Counted from the stretch's first letter, positions 1 through 9,267 are shown. The stretch: DNA of 64,000 nucleotides from Nisaea sp. (GCF_017640745.1 NZ_JAEPQA010000010.1:68546-132545), one strand, 5' to 3'. Numbers and translations are program-made. The notes: generated by a model from the sequence alone, not told the origin.

Positions 1-1190
1 TCTGCGGAGCATCCGTGCCCTACGAGACCGGAAACGAGATCGTCCTCTCGCTCGCCCGGATGAACCGGATCCGCTCGATCGATCCGCTGAATTACACGAT
101 GACGGTCGAGGCCGGCTGCGTGCTGCAGACGCTGCAGGAAGAAGCCGCCAAGGCCGACCGCTATTTCCCGCTCAGCCTCGCCGCCGAAGGGAGCTGCATG
201 ATCGGCGGCAATCTCGGCACCAATGCCGGCGGCACCAACGTGCTGCGCTACGGCAACGCGCGCGAACTGACGCTCGGCATTGAAGTGGTGCTGCCGGACG
301 GGCGGATCTGGAACGGGCTCGGCAGCCTGCGCAAGGACAATACCGGCTACGACCTGAAGGATCTCTTCATCGGCTCCGAGGGCACGCTCGGCGTGATCAC
401 TGCGGCCGTCCTCAAACTGTTCCCGAAACCGCGCGACATCCGCACCGCCTTCTGCGCGGTCCGCGACATCGACGCGGCGCTGGAACTCCTGAAGCGGGCG
501 CGGACGGAGAGCGGCGACAGCGTGGAAACCTTCGAGCTGATCCCGCGGCTGGTCATCGATCTCGTGCTGAAGCACATGCCGGACTGCGAGGATCCGCTCG
601 AGACCCGCTACGACATGTACACGCTGATCGAACTGGTCACGACGCGGGACAATGACGACGGCATCGAGGAGCGCTTCGAGAGCATCCTCGGCCAGGCGAT
701 GGAAGACGGCCTGATCCTCGACGCGGCGCTGGCCCAGAACGAGCATCAGAGGCAGGAAATCTGGAAGCTGCGCGAGAACGCCTCGGAATCCCAGAAGATC
801 GAGGGCGCCTCGATCAAGCACGACGTCTCCGTGCCGGTGGCGAGCGTTCCCGCCTTCTACAAGGCCGCCGCCGACGCGGTCTACAAGGTGAACCCGGACG
901 CCCGCATCGTCGCCTTCGGCCATATGGGCGACGGCAACCTGCACTACAACGTGCAGGAGCCGGAAGGCGGCGACACCAAGGCCTTCGTCGAGAACTGGGA
1001 CGCCTATAACCGCGCCGTGCACGACGTCGTCGTCTCTTTCGGCGGCTCGATCAGCGCCGAGCACGGCATCGGCCGGCTGAAGCGCGAGGAACTGGCGCAC
1101 TACAAGAACCCGGTCGCACTCGACCTCATGCGCACAATCAAGGCCGCGATCGACCCGAAGGGGATCATGAACCCGGGCAAGGTGATCTGA
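1..1190 (+). CDS. FAD-linked oxidase, GlcD / D-2-hydroxyacid dehydrogenase family (5' end missing)
   Basis: C-terminal ~395 residues of an FAD-dependent D-2-hydroxyacid dehydrogenase (D-lactate, glycolate or D-2-hydroxyglutarate class). The reading frame is already open at base 3, so the N-terminal part lies upstream of the window. Visible are the end of the FAD_binding_4 domain ('GGNLGTNAGG', 'GSEGTLGVIT') and the FAD-oxidase C-terminal domain with its conserved metal/substrate motifs 'GHMGDGNLHYN' and 'SAEHGIG' near the end. These enzymes oxidise D-2-hydroxyacids to 2-oxoacids and pass electrons to a quinone, cytochrome c or an electron-transfer flavoprotein. The substrate cannot be fixed from sequence. 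The next gene is convergent, 22 bp away. Confidence 0.9.
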   Translation, partial: CGASVPYETGNEIVLSLARMNRIRSIDPLNYTMTVEAGCVLQTLQEEAAKADRYFPLSLAAEGSCMIGGNLGTNAGGTNVLRYGNARELTLGIEVVLPDGRIWNGLGSLRKDNTGYDLKDLFIGSEGTLGVITAAVLKLFPKPRDIRTAFCAVRDIDAALELLKRARTESGDSVETFELIPRLVIDLVLKHMPDCEDPLETRYDMYTLIELVTTRDNDDGIEERFESILGQAMEDGLILDAALAQNEHQRQEIWKLRENASESQKIEGASIKHDVSVPVASVPAFYKAAADAVYKVNPDARIVAFGHMGDGNLHYNVQEPEGGDTKAFVENWDAYNRAVHDVVVSFGGSISAEHGIGRLKREELAHYKNPVALDLMRTIKAAIDPKGIMNPGKVI

Positions 1191-1212
1191 TAAGGCTGGC
1201 GTCCGGCGGCCG

Positions 1213-3126
1213 CTAGGACGCACCTTCCTTCTCGTCCTCGCGCAGGTCGCCCTGTTTGAAATAGTGGCTCGCCGACTGATACCAGGCGATCGCGTCGGCG
1301 ATCAGGTCGTCGTCCGATTTCAACGGCCCGGATCCGGTGGCCACTGGGAGCCCGTCGGCAACCTCCGGCGCGCGGTTGACGTCGAGGATGACCAGACGGC
1401 CGTCGCTCAGATACCCGAGTTTCTGGTAGGTGCTGATGAAGGCGCGCTCGCGGCCTTCCTCCAGCGCGAAAATATCGTAGCCGAAAAAGCGGCTCGAATA
1501 GGACATCCCGAGCCAACCCATCAGGCTCGGACCGATATCGATCTGGCTCATCAGACGGTCCATCCGCGACGGCTCGATGATCTTCGGCGCGTACCAGATC
1601 ATCGGGATGTGGTAGCGGTCGAGCGGCAGGTCGGTCTTGCCGGCGGCCTTCGAGGTGTGATCCGCCGTGATGATGAACAGCGTGTTGTCGAACCACGGCT
1701 TCGACGCGCTGCGGCGGATGAAATCGCCGATCGCCCAGTCGGTATATTTGACCGCGCCCTCGCGCTTGCCCTGCGGCAGGTCGATACGATCCTCCGGGAA
1801 AGTATAGGGACGGTGATTGGATGTGGTCATGACATGGGCGAAGAACCTCTGCCCCTCGGCATGCGCGCGATCGAGCGTCGCGATGGTGAGGGAAAAGAGG
1901 TCCTCGTCGGCGATCCCCCAGATGTTCTCCGCATGAGGCGTCAGCCCCGCCGCCTCCAGGTCGGTCCGGTCGACGACCTTGTAACCGTTGCTGCCGAAAT
2001 AGGCGTTCATGTTGTCGAAGAAGCCGTAGCCGCCGTAGATCCAGTATGGCGTCCACCCGTTCTCGCCGAGTTCCTCGCCAAGATTTTCGAGGCTGTTGTT
2101 GTTCGGCCTGCGGACGATGCTCTGGCCCGGTGTCGGAGGCGTGCCGATTGACAGCGCCTCGAGCCCGCGGACGGTTCGGGTCCCGGTAGCGTAGAGGTGC
2201 GTGAACTCGAGCCCTGATGCGGCCAGCCGGTCGAGTTCGGGCGTAAGATTCTGGCTGTTCCCGAACCGGCCGAGGAACTCCGCCGAGAGGCTTTCGACGG
2301 ACACCAGAACGACATTCAGATCCTTGCCGGCGACGCGCGCGCTCACCTCGCGCTCGATGCCCGTTTCCTGCTTGAAGGATGCGTTCGGCTGCGCGACCAG
2401 ACGGCGGATCCGGCTGTCCGCCTCAGCAAGCGGGAGCGAGGGATAATACTTGTCGTAGTCCAGCTGATTGTGCCGGTAGGCATGCCCGAGAGAATAGATC
2501 CCGTTGCTGGAGAGCTGCGCGACGAACACATTCGGAGCGGCGTCGGCCAGATCCGTATCCAGGAAGACCGCCCCGGCGCCGGCCGCCGCCGAGAGAGCCG
2601 CCAAGATCCCGAGGCGCGGCCCCCAGCCAGACCGGGCCGGTCGTGCCATGCGGGGCCAGCTGAACCAGGTCACAATCCCCGCCCCTCCGGTAATGATCGC
2701 GAACCACAGGGCCACCGGGTAGCTTTCGCGGATATTGCCGATCACCTCGTGGGTATAGATCAGGTAGTCGACAGCGATGAAATCGAACCGGCTCGCAAAC
2801 TCGGCCCAGAAGGCGAATTCCGCGATCGAAATCACGGCGAACAGGCTGAGATAGAGACCGGCCCAGGCCATGGCCCAGATCGCTTCCCAGCGCGCAAGGC
2901 GGCCGGAACGGGCAAGATCCGGCATGATCGCATCGTAGAGCGCCCAGGGCAGAAGCAGCCAGGGTGCGATCGCCAGATCGTAGATCGATCCGACCAAGAC
3001 GATCCTGACCCATTGCCCGGCCTCGAAAGGCTGCCCGGAGAATATGGCGAGGCCGATCCGCGTCGTCAGGGACACAAGGAGAAATGCCGCGCCGATCCAA
3101 ATCAGGCGCCTCATACCTCTGGTCAC
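1213..3126 (-). CDS. Membrane-anchored sulfatase-family phosphoglycerol transferase-like protein (LTA synthase family)
   Basis: About 637 residues. The first ~220 residues hold around five hydrophobic segments, followed by an alkaline-phosphatase/sulfatase-fold domain facing the periplasm. Family motifs visible: 'VSVESLSA' (metal-ligand Glu), the nucleophile region 'ATGTRTVRGLEAL' with a Thr in place of a sulfatase Cys, and 'ITADHTS' (metal Asp and His). This places it with LtaS/OpgB-type enzymes that transfer phosphoglycerol or phosphoethanolamine to glycans or lipids. In a Gram-negative bacterium, periplasmic-glucan or LPS modification is likely (inference). The open frame runs on to 3348, but the hydrophobic N-terminus begins here. 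A GTG at 3126 has GGAAG eight bases upstream. ATG at 3114 is the alternative. Confidence 0.83.
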   Translation of the reverse strand: MTRGMRRLIWIGAAFLLVSLTTRIGLAIFSGQPFEAGQWVRIVLVGSIYDLAIAPWLLLPWALYDAIMPDLARSGRLARWEAIWAMAWAGLYLSLFAVISIAEFAFWAEFASRFDFIAVDYLIYTHEVIGNIRESYPVALWFAIITGGAGIVTWFSWPRMARPARSGWGPRLGILAALSAAAGAGAVFLDTDLADAAPNVFVAQLSSNGIYSLGHAYRHNQLDYDKYYPSLPLAEADSRIRRLVAQPNASFKQETGIEREVSARVAGKDLNVVLVSVESLSAEFLGRFGNSQNLTPELDRLAASGLEFTHLYATGTRTVRGLEALSIGTPPTPGQSIVRRPNNNSLENLGEELGENGWTPYWIYGGYGFFDNMNAYFGSNGYKVVDRTDLEAAGLTPHAENIWGIADEDLFSLTIATLDRAHAEGQRFFAHVMTTSNHRPYTFPEDRIDLPQGKREGAVKYTDWAIGDFIRRSASKPWFDNTLFIITADHTSKAAGKTDLPLDRYHIPMIWYAPKIIEPSRMDRLMSQIDIGPSLMGWLGMSYSSRFFGYDIFALEEGRERAFISTYQKLGYLSDGRLVILDVNRAPEVADGLPVATGSGPLKSDDDLIADAIAWYQSASHYFKQGDLREDEKEGAS

Positions 3127-3362
3127 GGTGATTGCTTCCGATGTCGGTTGGTCCAGAGAACGGCTGGTACCGTTCGTCTGCACAGCATACCCCAAAGCCA
3201 CGCGCGATGCCCGATGATGCGACCGATAGCGCGGGGCAGATCGTCGCATGGTTCCAAGCGATGTGCTGTCCACAATAGCTGAGTCAGCTTGACCCAGCTC
3301 AATGCATGAGCGCTGAGGCCTTCCTATATTTCCTTCATGAGTGTGCAACCGCCAGACTCATT

Positions 3363-3367
3363 GGAGG
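3363..3367 (+). promoter_or_regulatory. Shine-Dalgarno GGAGG fixing the Hsp20 start
   Basis: GGAGG lies five bases before ATG 3373 and selects it over the in-frame ATG at 3337, which would add 12 residues and has no comparable ribosome site. Confidence 0.75.
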
Positions 3368-3372
3368 AAATC

Positions 3373-3852
3373 ATGGGCGAAGTCACAGAGAAGAAAGCCA
3401 CCGAACCCGCGCGCACATACACCGATCCCTTTGCCGCCTTCCGGGCGGAGATGGACCGGATGTTCCATAACTTTCTGCAGACACCGACCTTCTCGCTGCC
3501 CTTCGCAGGAGGCAACGGGATGGTTGTCCCGAGCGCCGACATGAAGGAAGGCGATAACGAGTATACGCTGAGCGCCGAGTTGCCGGGCATGGCCGAGGAC
3601 GATATCGATCTGTCGGTCGCCAACGGCATGATCACGATCAAGGGCGAGAAGACCGAAGAGAAGAAGGACGAGAAGGAAAACTACCACCTGACGGAACGCC
3701 GCTACGGCTCGTTCCAGCGCTCCTTCCGCCTGCCGGACAATGTCGACGAGGCGAAGATCAAGGCAAGCTTCGACAAGGGCGTACTCACCGTCTCGATGCC
3801 GAAAAGCAAGGACGGCAAGCACCAGGAACGCAAGATCAAGATCGGCAGCTGA
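3373..3852 (+). CDS. Small heat-shock protein, Hsp20/alpha-crystallin family
   Basis: 159 residues, normal for the class A Hsp20 type of Proteobacteria. These ATP-independent holdase chaperones bind unfolding proteins in the cytoplasm. The alpha-crystallin domain covers roughly residues 45-150, with 'LPGMAEDDIDLSV', 'LTERRYGSFQRSFRLP' and the strand motif 'ASFDKGVLTVSMPK' (the G-V-L signature). The N-terminal arm carries 'DPFAAFRAEMDRMFHNF', typical of the family, and the tail has the I-x-I-like 'KIKIGS'. It is a single-gene unit: the upstream sulfatase is divergent and a strong terminator follows. Confidence 0.95.
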   Translation: MGEVTEKKATEPARTYTDPFAAFRAEMDRMFHNFLQTPTFSLPFAGGNGMVVPSADMKEGDNEYTLSAELPGMAEDDIDLSVANGMITIKGEKTEEKKDEKENYHLTERRYGSFQRSFRLPDNVDEAKIKASFDKGVLTVSMPKSKDGKHQERKIKIGS

Positions 3853-3870
3853 AAACCCGAGACACACCTC

Positions 3871-3899
3871 GCCCGGCCCCCCTCCAGGGGCCGGGCTTT
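3871..3899 (+). terminator. Rho-independent terminator after hsp20
   Basis: Perfect 10-bp GC-only stem GCCCGGCCCC / GGGGCCGGGC with a six-base loop, followed by TTT, 19 bp after the Hsp20 stop codon. Confidence 0.8.
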
Positions 3900-4025
3900 G
3901 CATGCTCTTTTCCCGCCTCAACACGGCTCTATTTGGATTGCAACACCGGCGCCACGGACTAGACTGCGCCGAACAATGAAACCGTCCGTGAACCGCAATC
4001 CGGACGGCCAGTCGAGAGGAAACCC

Positions 4026-5816
4026 ATGACCGTCTATTCCGCCCCCCTCGAGGATATGCGCTTCACGTTGCGCGACATTGTCGGCTTCGACAGGATCGCC
4101 GCCCTGCCCGGCTTCAGTGGTTCCGACGACGAGATCATGGAACAGGTCCTGGAAGAGGCCGGCAAGCTGGCGCGCGACGTGCTGGCGCCGCTGAACCCGG
4201 TTGGCGACAAAGAGAAGGCCAGGCTCGAGAACGGTGTTGTTCGCCCCGTCCCCGGCTTTGCCGATGCCTATGCGCAATTCTGGCAGGGCGGCTGGAACGC
4301 CATGCCGTTCGAGGAGGAATATGGCGGCCAGAACCTGCCGATCTCGCTGACCACCGCGGTCTGGGAGATGTGGAACGCCTCCAACCTCGCCTTCACGCTC
4401 TGCCCGCTTCTGACGCAGGCCGGCATCGAGGCGCTCTCGAAGCATGCGAGCCCGGAGCAGAAGGAAAAGTACCTGCACAAGCTGGTCTCCGGCGAATGGA
4501 CCGGGACCATGAACCTGACCGAGCCGCAGTCCGGGACCGATCTCGGAGCGATCCGCACCAGTTCCCGGCGCAATGGTGACCACTATCTGCTCAAGGGCCA
4601 GAAAATCTACATCACCTGGGGCGACCACGACATGACGGACAATATCGTCCACATGGTGCTGGCCCGCTCGCCCGACGGACCTCCCGGCAGCAAGGGGCTC
4701 TCGCTCTTCATCGTGCCGAAATACCTCGTCAACGACGACGGCTCGCTCGGTGCGCGCAACGATGTTCGTCCGGTCTCGCTCGAGCACAAGCTCGGCATCC
4801 ATGCTTCGCCGACCTGCGTCATGTCCTACGGCGACAACGAAGGCGCGGTCGCCTATCTCGTCGGCGAGGAAAACCGCGGCATCGAATACATGTTTGTGAT
4901 GATGAACAACGCCCGTCTCGCGGTCGGCCTGCAGGGCCTCGCGATCGCGGAGCGCGCCTATCAGCAGGCCGTCGCCTTCGCCCGCGACCGGGTGCAGAGC
5001 CGTGCCATCCAAGGCAGCGAGGGACCGGTCGCTATCATCCAGCACCCGGACGTCCGGCGCATGCTGCTCGGCATGAAGAGCCAGATCGAGGGCATGCGGG
5101 CGCTCTGCTACTACACGGCAGCCGAGATCGACCGCGCGAACCGCGAGGCCGATCCGGACGCGGCGGCGAAAGCGCAGCGCCGGGTCGAGATCCTGATCCC
5201 GGTGGTGAAATCCTGGTGTACCGATACCGGCCTCGCCGTCACCTCGACCAACATCCAGATCCACGGTGGCATGGGGTTCATCGAGGAGACCGGCGCGGCA
5301 CAGCACTACCGCGACGCGCGCATCACCACGATCTACGAGGGCACCAACGGCGTGCAGGCGATGGATCTGATCGGCCGCAAGGTTGCGCGCGACGGCGGCG
5401 AGGCGGCGAAAGAGCTGTTCGCCGACATCCGCACCGATCTGGAGCCGCTGCGCGGCAGTGACGAACTCGCCGCCCGGGCGCTTGTGAAGCATATGGATGC
5501 GGGACTCGCGGCCGCAGAGGACGCGGTGAAATGGCTGGTTGCTACCTTCCCGAAGGATCCCGGCACCGCGGCGAGCGGCGGTGTGCCGTTCCAGAACCTG
5601 ATGGGGCTGCTTTGCGCCGGCTGGCTGCTCGCCCGCGGCGTGACCGCCGCGTCTGCCCAGAAGGCTGGAGCCAACGGCGATGCCGCGTTCCTGGAAGCGA
5701 AACTGACCACGGCGCGCTTCTTCGCCGATTATCACCTGAGCCAGGCGCCGTCGCTGCTGACGCAGATGACAGAGGCCGGCGAGAGCGTGATGGCAATGGC
5801 GCTGGATCGCTTCTGA
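4026..5816 (+). CDS. Acyl-CoA dehydrogenase with C-terminal extension (DmdC-like)
   Basis: 596 residues, longer than the ~380 of classical acyl-CoA dehydrogenases and typical of the subfamily with an extra C-terminal domain. That subfamily includes 3-methylmercaptopropionyl-CoA dehydrogenase (DmdC) of the DMSP demethylation pathway. FAD-dependent alpha,beta-dehydrogenation of an acyl-CoA in the cytosol. Motifs: 'MNLTEPQSGTDLGA' (FAD/substrate loop), 'KIYITWGDHD', 'EHKLGIHASPTC', and 'IHGGMGFIEE...IYEGTNGVQAMDL' containing the catalytic-base Glu. RBS AGAGGAAACCC precedes the ATG. The exact acyl-CoA is not decidable; no dmdA or dmdB neighbour is present. Confidence 0.9.
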   Translation: MTVYSAPLEDMRFTLRDIVGFDRIAALPGFSGSDDEIMEQVLEEAGKLARDVLAPLNPVGDKEKARLENGVVRPVPGFADAYAQFWQGGWNAMPFEEEYGGQNLPISLTTAVWEMWNASNLAFTLCPLLTQAGIEALSKHASPEQKEKYLHKLVSGEWTGTMNLTEPQSGTDLGAIRTSSRRNGDHYLLKGQKIYITWGDHDMTDNIVHMVLARSPDGPPGSKGLSLFIVPKYLVNDDGSLGARNDVRPVSLEHKLGIHASPTCVMSYGDNEGAVAYLVGEENRGIEYMFVMMNNARLAVGLQGLAIAERAYQQAVAFARDRVQSRAIQGSEGPVAIIQHPDVRRMLLGMKSQIEGMRALCYYTAAEIDRANREADPDAAAKAQRRVEILIPVVKSWCTDTGLAVTSTNIQIHGGMGFIEETGAAQHYRDARITTIYEGTNGVQAMDLIGRKVARDGGEAAKELFADIRTDLEPLRGSDELAARALVKHMDAGLAAAEDAVKWLVATFPKDPGTAASGGVPFQNLMGLLCAGWLLARGVTAASAQKAGANGDAAFLEAKLTTARFFADYHLSQAPSLLTQMTEAGESVMAMALDRF

Positions 5817-5843
5817 TCCAGCGCGGCTCGCCGGTTCACAGGA

Positions 5844-6440
5844 TCAGAACTTGAACATTCCGATCCGGATCCCGTTCCCCTGCTCGTCCGGGTCGCGTTC
5901 CCGCTCGATCGGGAAGAGCTCCTGCATCGCGCCGCGCACGAGCGCCCGGAAAGCCTCGTCATCCACGTTGGACGGCGCGGGGCCGCGTGCAGTCGACGTA
6001 CTGAGGGCCGCACCGCCGGTGCAGAAACCGGCCGTCAGCCTGAAGCCGTCGGCTCCCGCCGGGACGGGCGGCGGCAGCGGCTTGTCGTCGCAGAGTGCCG
6101 TCGTCGGAACGGAGACCGGCAGGTTCACCGCCATGACGACATAATAGTCCGCGTGTTTCGCCTCTGCGGGATTGGCGGTAAAGGCCGCCGTCGATCCGAA
6201 GATCGAACCGGTTGCATGCCGTGCCGCCGCGACCGAGGCCGCCGCATCGCCGCCCGGCAGGGACGAATTGACCACCCTCAGGTAAACCGGGGACTCCGCC
6301 GCCGCATAGGCGAGATATTCCCGTTTGCCTTCGTTATCGAGCTGCGAGTAGCCGGTTTGCGTGGTCACGCATCCGGCAAGGAGGCCGGCCGTCATCAGCG
6401 CACTCAGGGCCGTGGCCCTCATTCCAAAATTCTTCTGCAC
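5844..6440 (-). CDS. Putative lipoprotein, paralogue of the next lipoprotein gene
   Basis: 198 residues with a lipoprotein signal peptide: hydrophobic stretch then L21-A-G-C24 lipobox. Not a family I recognise. It aligns along its length with the product of 6543-7160: 'PVYLRVVNSSLPGG' vs 'PVLLQVSNVDFAEG', then an 'FTANP' / 'FTLDP' segment, a Cys pair around the middle, and a C-terminal helix 'DDEAFRALVRGAMQELF' vs 'RDPKFREMLRQSARQMF'. The two conserved cysteines could form a disulfide in the periplasm (inference). The GTG start at 6440 is supported by GGGAGAG five bases upstream. ATG 6422 is possible. Confidence 0.72.
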   Translation of the reverse strand: MQKNFGMRATALSALMTAGLLAGCVTTQTGYSQLDNEGKREYLAYAAAESPVYLRVVNSSLPGGDAAASVAAARHATGSIFGSTAAFTANPAEAKHADYYVVMAVNLPVSVPTTALCDDKPLPPPVPAGADGFRLTAGFCTGGAALSTSTARGPAPSNVDDEAFRALVRGAMQELFPIERERDPDEQGNGIRIGMFKF

Positions 6441-6542
6441 GCTATCTCTCCCGACTTGGACGCCCTATTGGCGCCTGTTTGGGGGCATATGGGGAGCGCC
6501 TGTGGGTACGCAATTGCGACAAAATGGCAGACTGCCGCTGTC

Positions 6543-7160
6543 TCAGAATATACCTTCGACCGGGTTCAGCTTGATTCGCGGCTCCGGCTCGAAGGTCAGG
6601 ATGCCGAGGCTGCCCGTGTCGCCGGCTGACGCCTGGAACATCTGCCGGGCGCTCTGCCGCAGCATCTCACGGAACTTCGGATCGCGAACCGACGTTACCC
6701 GGTCGGCTTGGGTCCTCACGGCGGCGACCGGCACATCCTGGCGGCAGAACACCATGAAAAGGGTCTGTCGCGCCGGGCGCCGGTCGTAGCTGAGCGGGTT
6801 GGTCTCGCTCGCGGCGCAGATAGTCTCCGGGCCCGCCGAGGCCATGGGATCGAAAGCAAGACGGAAGCGGTATTGCGGCAGTCCGGCCTTCTGCGGATCG
6901 AGGGTGAAGCCCTTCGGCACCTCGCGGAACATCGGAGAAAGGATTTCCGCCGCGGCGACCGCGGTCTCACCACGCCCCTCGGCGAAATCGACATTGGAGA
7001 CCTGCAGCAGCACCGGTCCCTGCTTGCCGGCGAAGGCCAGTACACGAGACTTGGCCTGCCCTGTGACGCCGGTCTGCTCCTGCACCACCGACGTGCCACA
7101 GGCCGCGAGTCCCGAAGCCAACGCAAGTGCGACGATCAGTTTCGGAAGGGACCGGATCAT
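6543..7160 (-). CDS. Putative lipoprotein, paralogue of the preceding lipoprotein gene
   Basis: 205 residues; signal peptide with L18-A-A-C21 lipobox, so probably membrane-anchored in the periplasm or outer membrane. Function unknown. Same architecture as the 5844-6440 product and on the same strand 102 bp away, so the pair looks like an old tandem duplication that has diverged strongly. ATG start preceded by GAGGAG at good spacing. Confidence 0.75.
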   Translation of the reverse strand: MIRSLPKLIVALALASGLAACGTSVVQEQTGVTGQAKSRVLAFAGKQGPVLLQVSNVDFAEGRGETAVAAAEILSPMFREVPKGFTLDPQKAGLPQYRFRLAFDPMASAGPETICAASETNPLSYDRRPARQTLFMVFCRQDVPVAAVRTQADRVTSVRDPKFREMLRQSARQMFQASAGDTGSLGILTFEPEPRIKLNPVEGIF

Positions 7161-7257
7161 GAAAACTCCTCTGCCGCGCCATTTCGCGGCGACGTGACGG
7201 CTCCGCGTTTACGTTAACCCGCGCCGGGGTATATCGTTCGCGCTCGTAAAATGGAAC

Positions 7258-7812
7258 ATGGGCGTGACGATGCGGGATATCGAGCAGATACTGACCTTCT
7301 GGTTCGAGGAATGCACGGACAAGGAGCGTTTCGGCAAGGATGCCGCCTTCGATGCCGAAATCCGTCGCCGTTTCGGCGCCCTGGTCGAGGAGGCAATGCA
7401 GGGCGGGCTGACCGGCTGGTGCGATTCGACTGACGGCACGCTCGCCTACATCATCCTGCTCGACCAGTTCACCCGGAACATCTTCCGCGGCTCGCCGAAA
7501 GCCTTCGCCGCCGACCATCTGGCCCGCGCCGCTGCGGTCAGGGCGATCGATGCGGGCCTCGACGCCGGGCTGGCGGACGATCGCAAGACCTTCCTTTACC
7601 TGCCGCTCGAACATAGCGAGGATCTTGAAGACCAGGAGCGCTGCGTTGCGCTTTTCGAAGCAATGGGTGACGCCGAGAAAACAGATTACGCTGTGCGGCA
7701 CCGCGATATTATCCAGCGTTTCGGGCGCTTCCCGCACCGGAACGAAACGCTTGGCCGGAAAAGTACAGATGCCGAGCTGGCCTTCCTGAAAGAACCGGGC
7801 TCGTCCTTCTGA
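7258..7812 (+). CDS. DUF924 family protein
   Basis: 184 residues, the normal length of the DUF924 (COG3803) family of all-helical, TPR-like cytoplasmic proteins of unknown function. Diagnostic features: N-terminal 'ILTFWFEE', central 'LAYIILLDQFTRNIFRG', 'FLYLPLEHSED', 'HRDIIQRFGRFPHRN' and the C-terminal 'ELAFLKEPGSSF'. It is followed 38 bp later by the 2-hydroxyacid dehydrogenase on the same strand, so the two are probably co-transcribed. ATG 7270 is a possible alternative start. Confidence 0.92.
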   Translation: MGVTMRDIEQILTFWFEECTDKERFGKDAAFDAEIRRRFGALVEEAMQGGLTGWCDSTDGTLAYIILLDQFTRNIFRGSPKAFAADHLARAAAVRAIDAGLDAGLADDRKTFLYLPLEHSEDLEDQERCVALFEAMGDAEKTDYAVRHRDIIQRFGRFPHRNETLGRKSTDAELAFLKEPGSSF

Positions 7813-7850
7813 GCAGCCGGAAAAGACAGTGATCGAGAGGAACCGACGCC

Positions 7851-8795
7851 GTGGCTGAGAAACCCCATGTTCTAATCCCGTCCCCTTTTTACAAGCCCGC
7901 AATGGACCGGCTCGACGAGATCGTCGTCACCCATCACCTCTATTCGGCCGCCGATCCGGACAAGGTGGTCGATGAAGTGGGAGACAAGTGCATCGCCTTC
8001 GCCACATTCATGAAATGCGAACCGGAGCTGATGGACCGGGCGCCGAATGCCAAGCTGATCGCCAACTTCGGCGTGGGCTACGATGCCATCAACATCGAAG
8101 AGGCGACGAAACGAGGCATCAAAGTCACCAATACGCCGGACGTGCTCAACGACTGCGTTGCCGACCTCGCGCTCGGCCTGCTGATCGCCGCCCGCCGCCA
8201 TATCGTCGATGCAGACCGCTTCGTGCGCGCCGGTGAATGGCCGGTGAAGAAGCTCTACGGCTTCGTCAACAGAGTCCACCATTCCAAAGTCGGGATTGTT
8301 GGTCTCGGCCGCATCGGCGAGGAGATCGCCGCCCGCTGCGCCGGGTTCAAAATGGACATCTCCTACCACAACCGATCGATGAAGCCGGATGTGTCCTATC
8401 GCTATTATCCAGACCTCGTGGAGATGGCGCGCGACGTCGATATCATGGTCGTGATCACGCCGGGCGGGGCGGCGACAAAGAACCTGGTGAACGAGGAAGT
8501 GATGGAGGCGCTAGGCCCGGAGGGCCTGCTGGTCAACGTCGCCCGCGGATCCGTCGTGGACATGGATGCGCTGATTGCCTGCCTAAAGGACGGGCGGCTC
8601 GGCGGCGCCGCGCTTGACGTCTATCCGAATGAGCCGCACGTGCCCGAAGAACTCTTCGAGATCCGCCGGAACCTTGTGCTCACACCGCATATCGCCAGCG
8701 CCAGCCAAGATACCCGAATGGCCATGGGCATGCTGGTCTATGAAAACATCAAAGCTCGCATCGAAGGCCGCGAGCTGCTGACGCCGGTGAACTGA
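7851..8795 (+). CDS. D-isomer-specific 2-hydroxyacid dehydrogenase (glyoxylate/hydroxypyruvate reductase-like)
   Basis: 314 residues. NAD(P)H-dependent reduction of 2-oxoacids such as glyoxylate or hydroxypyruvate. The Rossmann nucleotide motif is G151-L-G-R-I-G156, and the catalytic Arg-Glu-His triad is seen as R232 ('NVARGS'), E261 and H280 ('TPHIAS'). The GTG start is preceded by AGAGGA. It sits a few kilobases from a GlcD-like oxidase, which works on the same chemistry in reverse. The glyoxylate link is inference. Confidence 0.9.
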   Translation: MAEKPHVLIPSPFYKPAMDRLDEIVVTHHLYSAADPDKVVDEVGDKCIAFATFMKCEPELMDRAPNAKLIANFGVGYDAINIEEATKRGIKVTNTPDVLNDCVADLALGLLIAARRHIVDADRFVRAGEWPVKKLYGFVNRVHHSKVGIVGLGRIGEEIAARCAGFKMDISYHNRSMKPDVSYRYYPDLVEMARDVDIMVVITPGGAATKNLVNEEVMEALGPEGLLVNVARGSVVDMDALIACLKDGRLGGAALDVYPNEPHVPEELFEIRRNLVLTPHIASASQDTRMAMGMLVYENIKARIEGRELLTPVN

Positions 8796-8808
8796 GGCGT
8801 CGCCGGAC

Positions 8809-9267
8809 CTAGTCCTGCACCACCGGACCGGCGAGCGCGACGAGACCCTCGCGCTGGCCGTCCGGAATGCGCATGGATTTGCGCTCCTGCATGTCGAAGC
8901 AAACTCCGATCACCCGGGCGAGCCCCGCCAGTTCGCCGTCCTTGAAGATCCCTTGGCGGACGACGATGGAGCTGTTGCCGAGCTTCTCGATCCTCGTGCC
9001 GACCCGAACCGTCCCCGGATAGTGCATTTCCTTCAGGTAATCGACCTCGATACGGGCGACGACCCAGGATTGCCGACCCTCGCGGCCGCCATACATCTTG
9101 CCGGCGGCATCGGCGAAGAGCGTGACCCGGGCGCTTTCCAGATAGACTCCGATCGCATTGTTGTTCACGTGGCCGACGGGATCGAGATCGGCGAAGCGAA
9201 TCTTCTCCTCGATCCAGTATCGGTAACTGGCGGCGTCGCGTTCGTTGAATTCCGCGCTCTCGGTCAT
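8809..9267 (-). CDS. Acyl-CoA thioesterase, 4HBT (YbgC/FcbC-like) hot-dog family
   Basis: 152 residues, single hot-dog domain. Signature 'IRFADLDPVGHVNNNAIGVYLESAR' region at residues ~25-50 carries the catalytic Asp and the 'GHVNN' loop of 4-hydroxybenzoyl-CoA-type thioesterases; 'VARIEVDYLKEMHYPGTV' follows as in the family. Hydrolyses an acyl-CoA, substrate unknown. ATG 9267 is preferred because GGAGATGAGGG lies directly upstream; an in-frame GTG at 9288 would add seven residues. Convergent with the dehydrogenase, only 13 bp apart. Confidence 0.88.
   Translation of the reverse strand: MTESAEFNERDAASYRYWIEEKIRFADLDPVGHVNNNAIGVYLESARVTLFADAAGKMYGGREGRQSWVVARIEVDYLKEMHYPGTVRVGTRIEKLGNSSIVVRQGIFKDGELAGLARVIGVCFDMQERKSMRIPDGQREGLVALAGPVVQD

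Noticed and set aside
3288..3329. Heat-shock sigma-32-type promoter before hsp20 (CTTGAC ... CCTATAT)
   Set aside because: The two elements are 29 bases apart instead of about 17, so they do not form a proper promoter; the -10-like CCTATAT alone is not enough.
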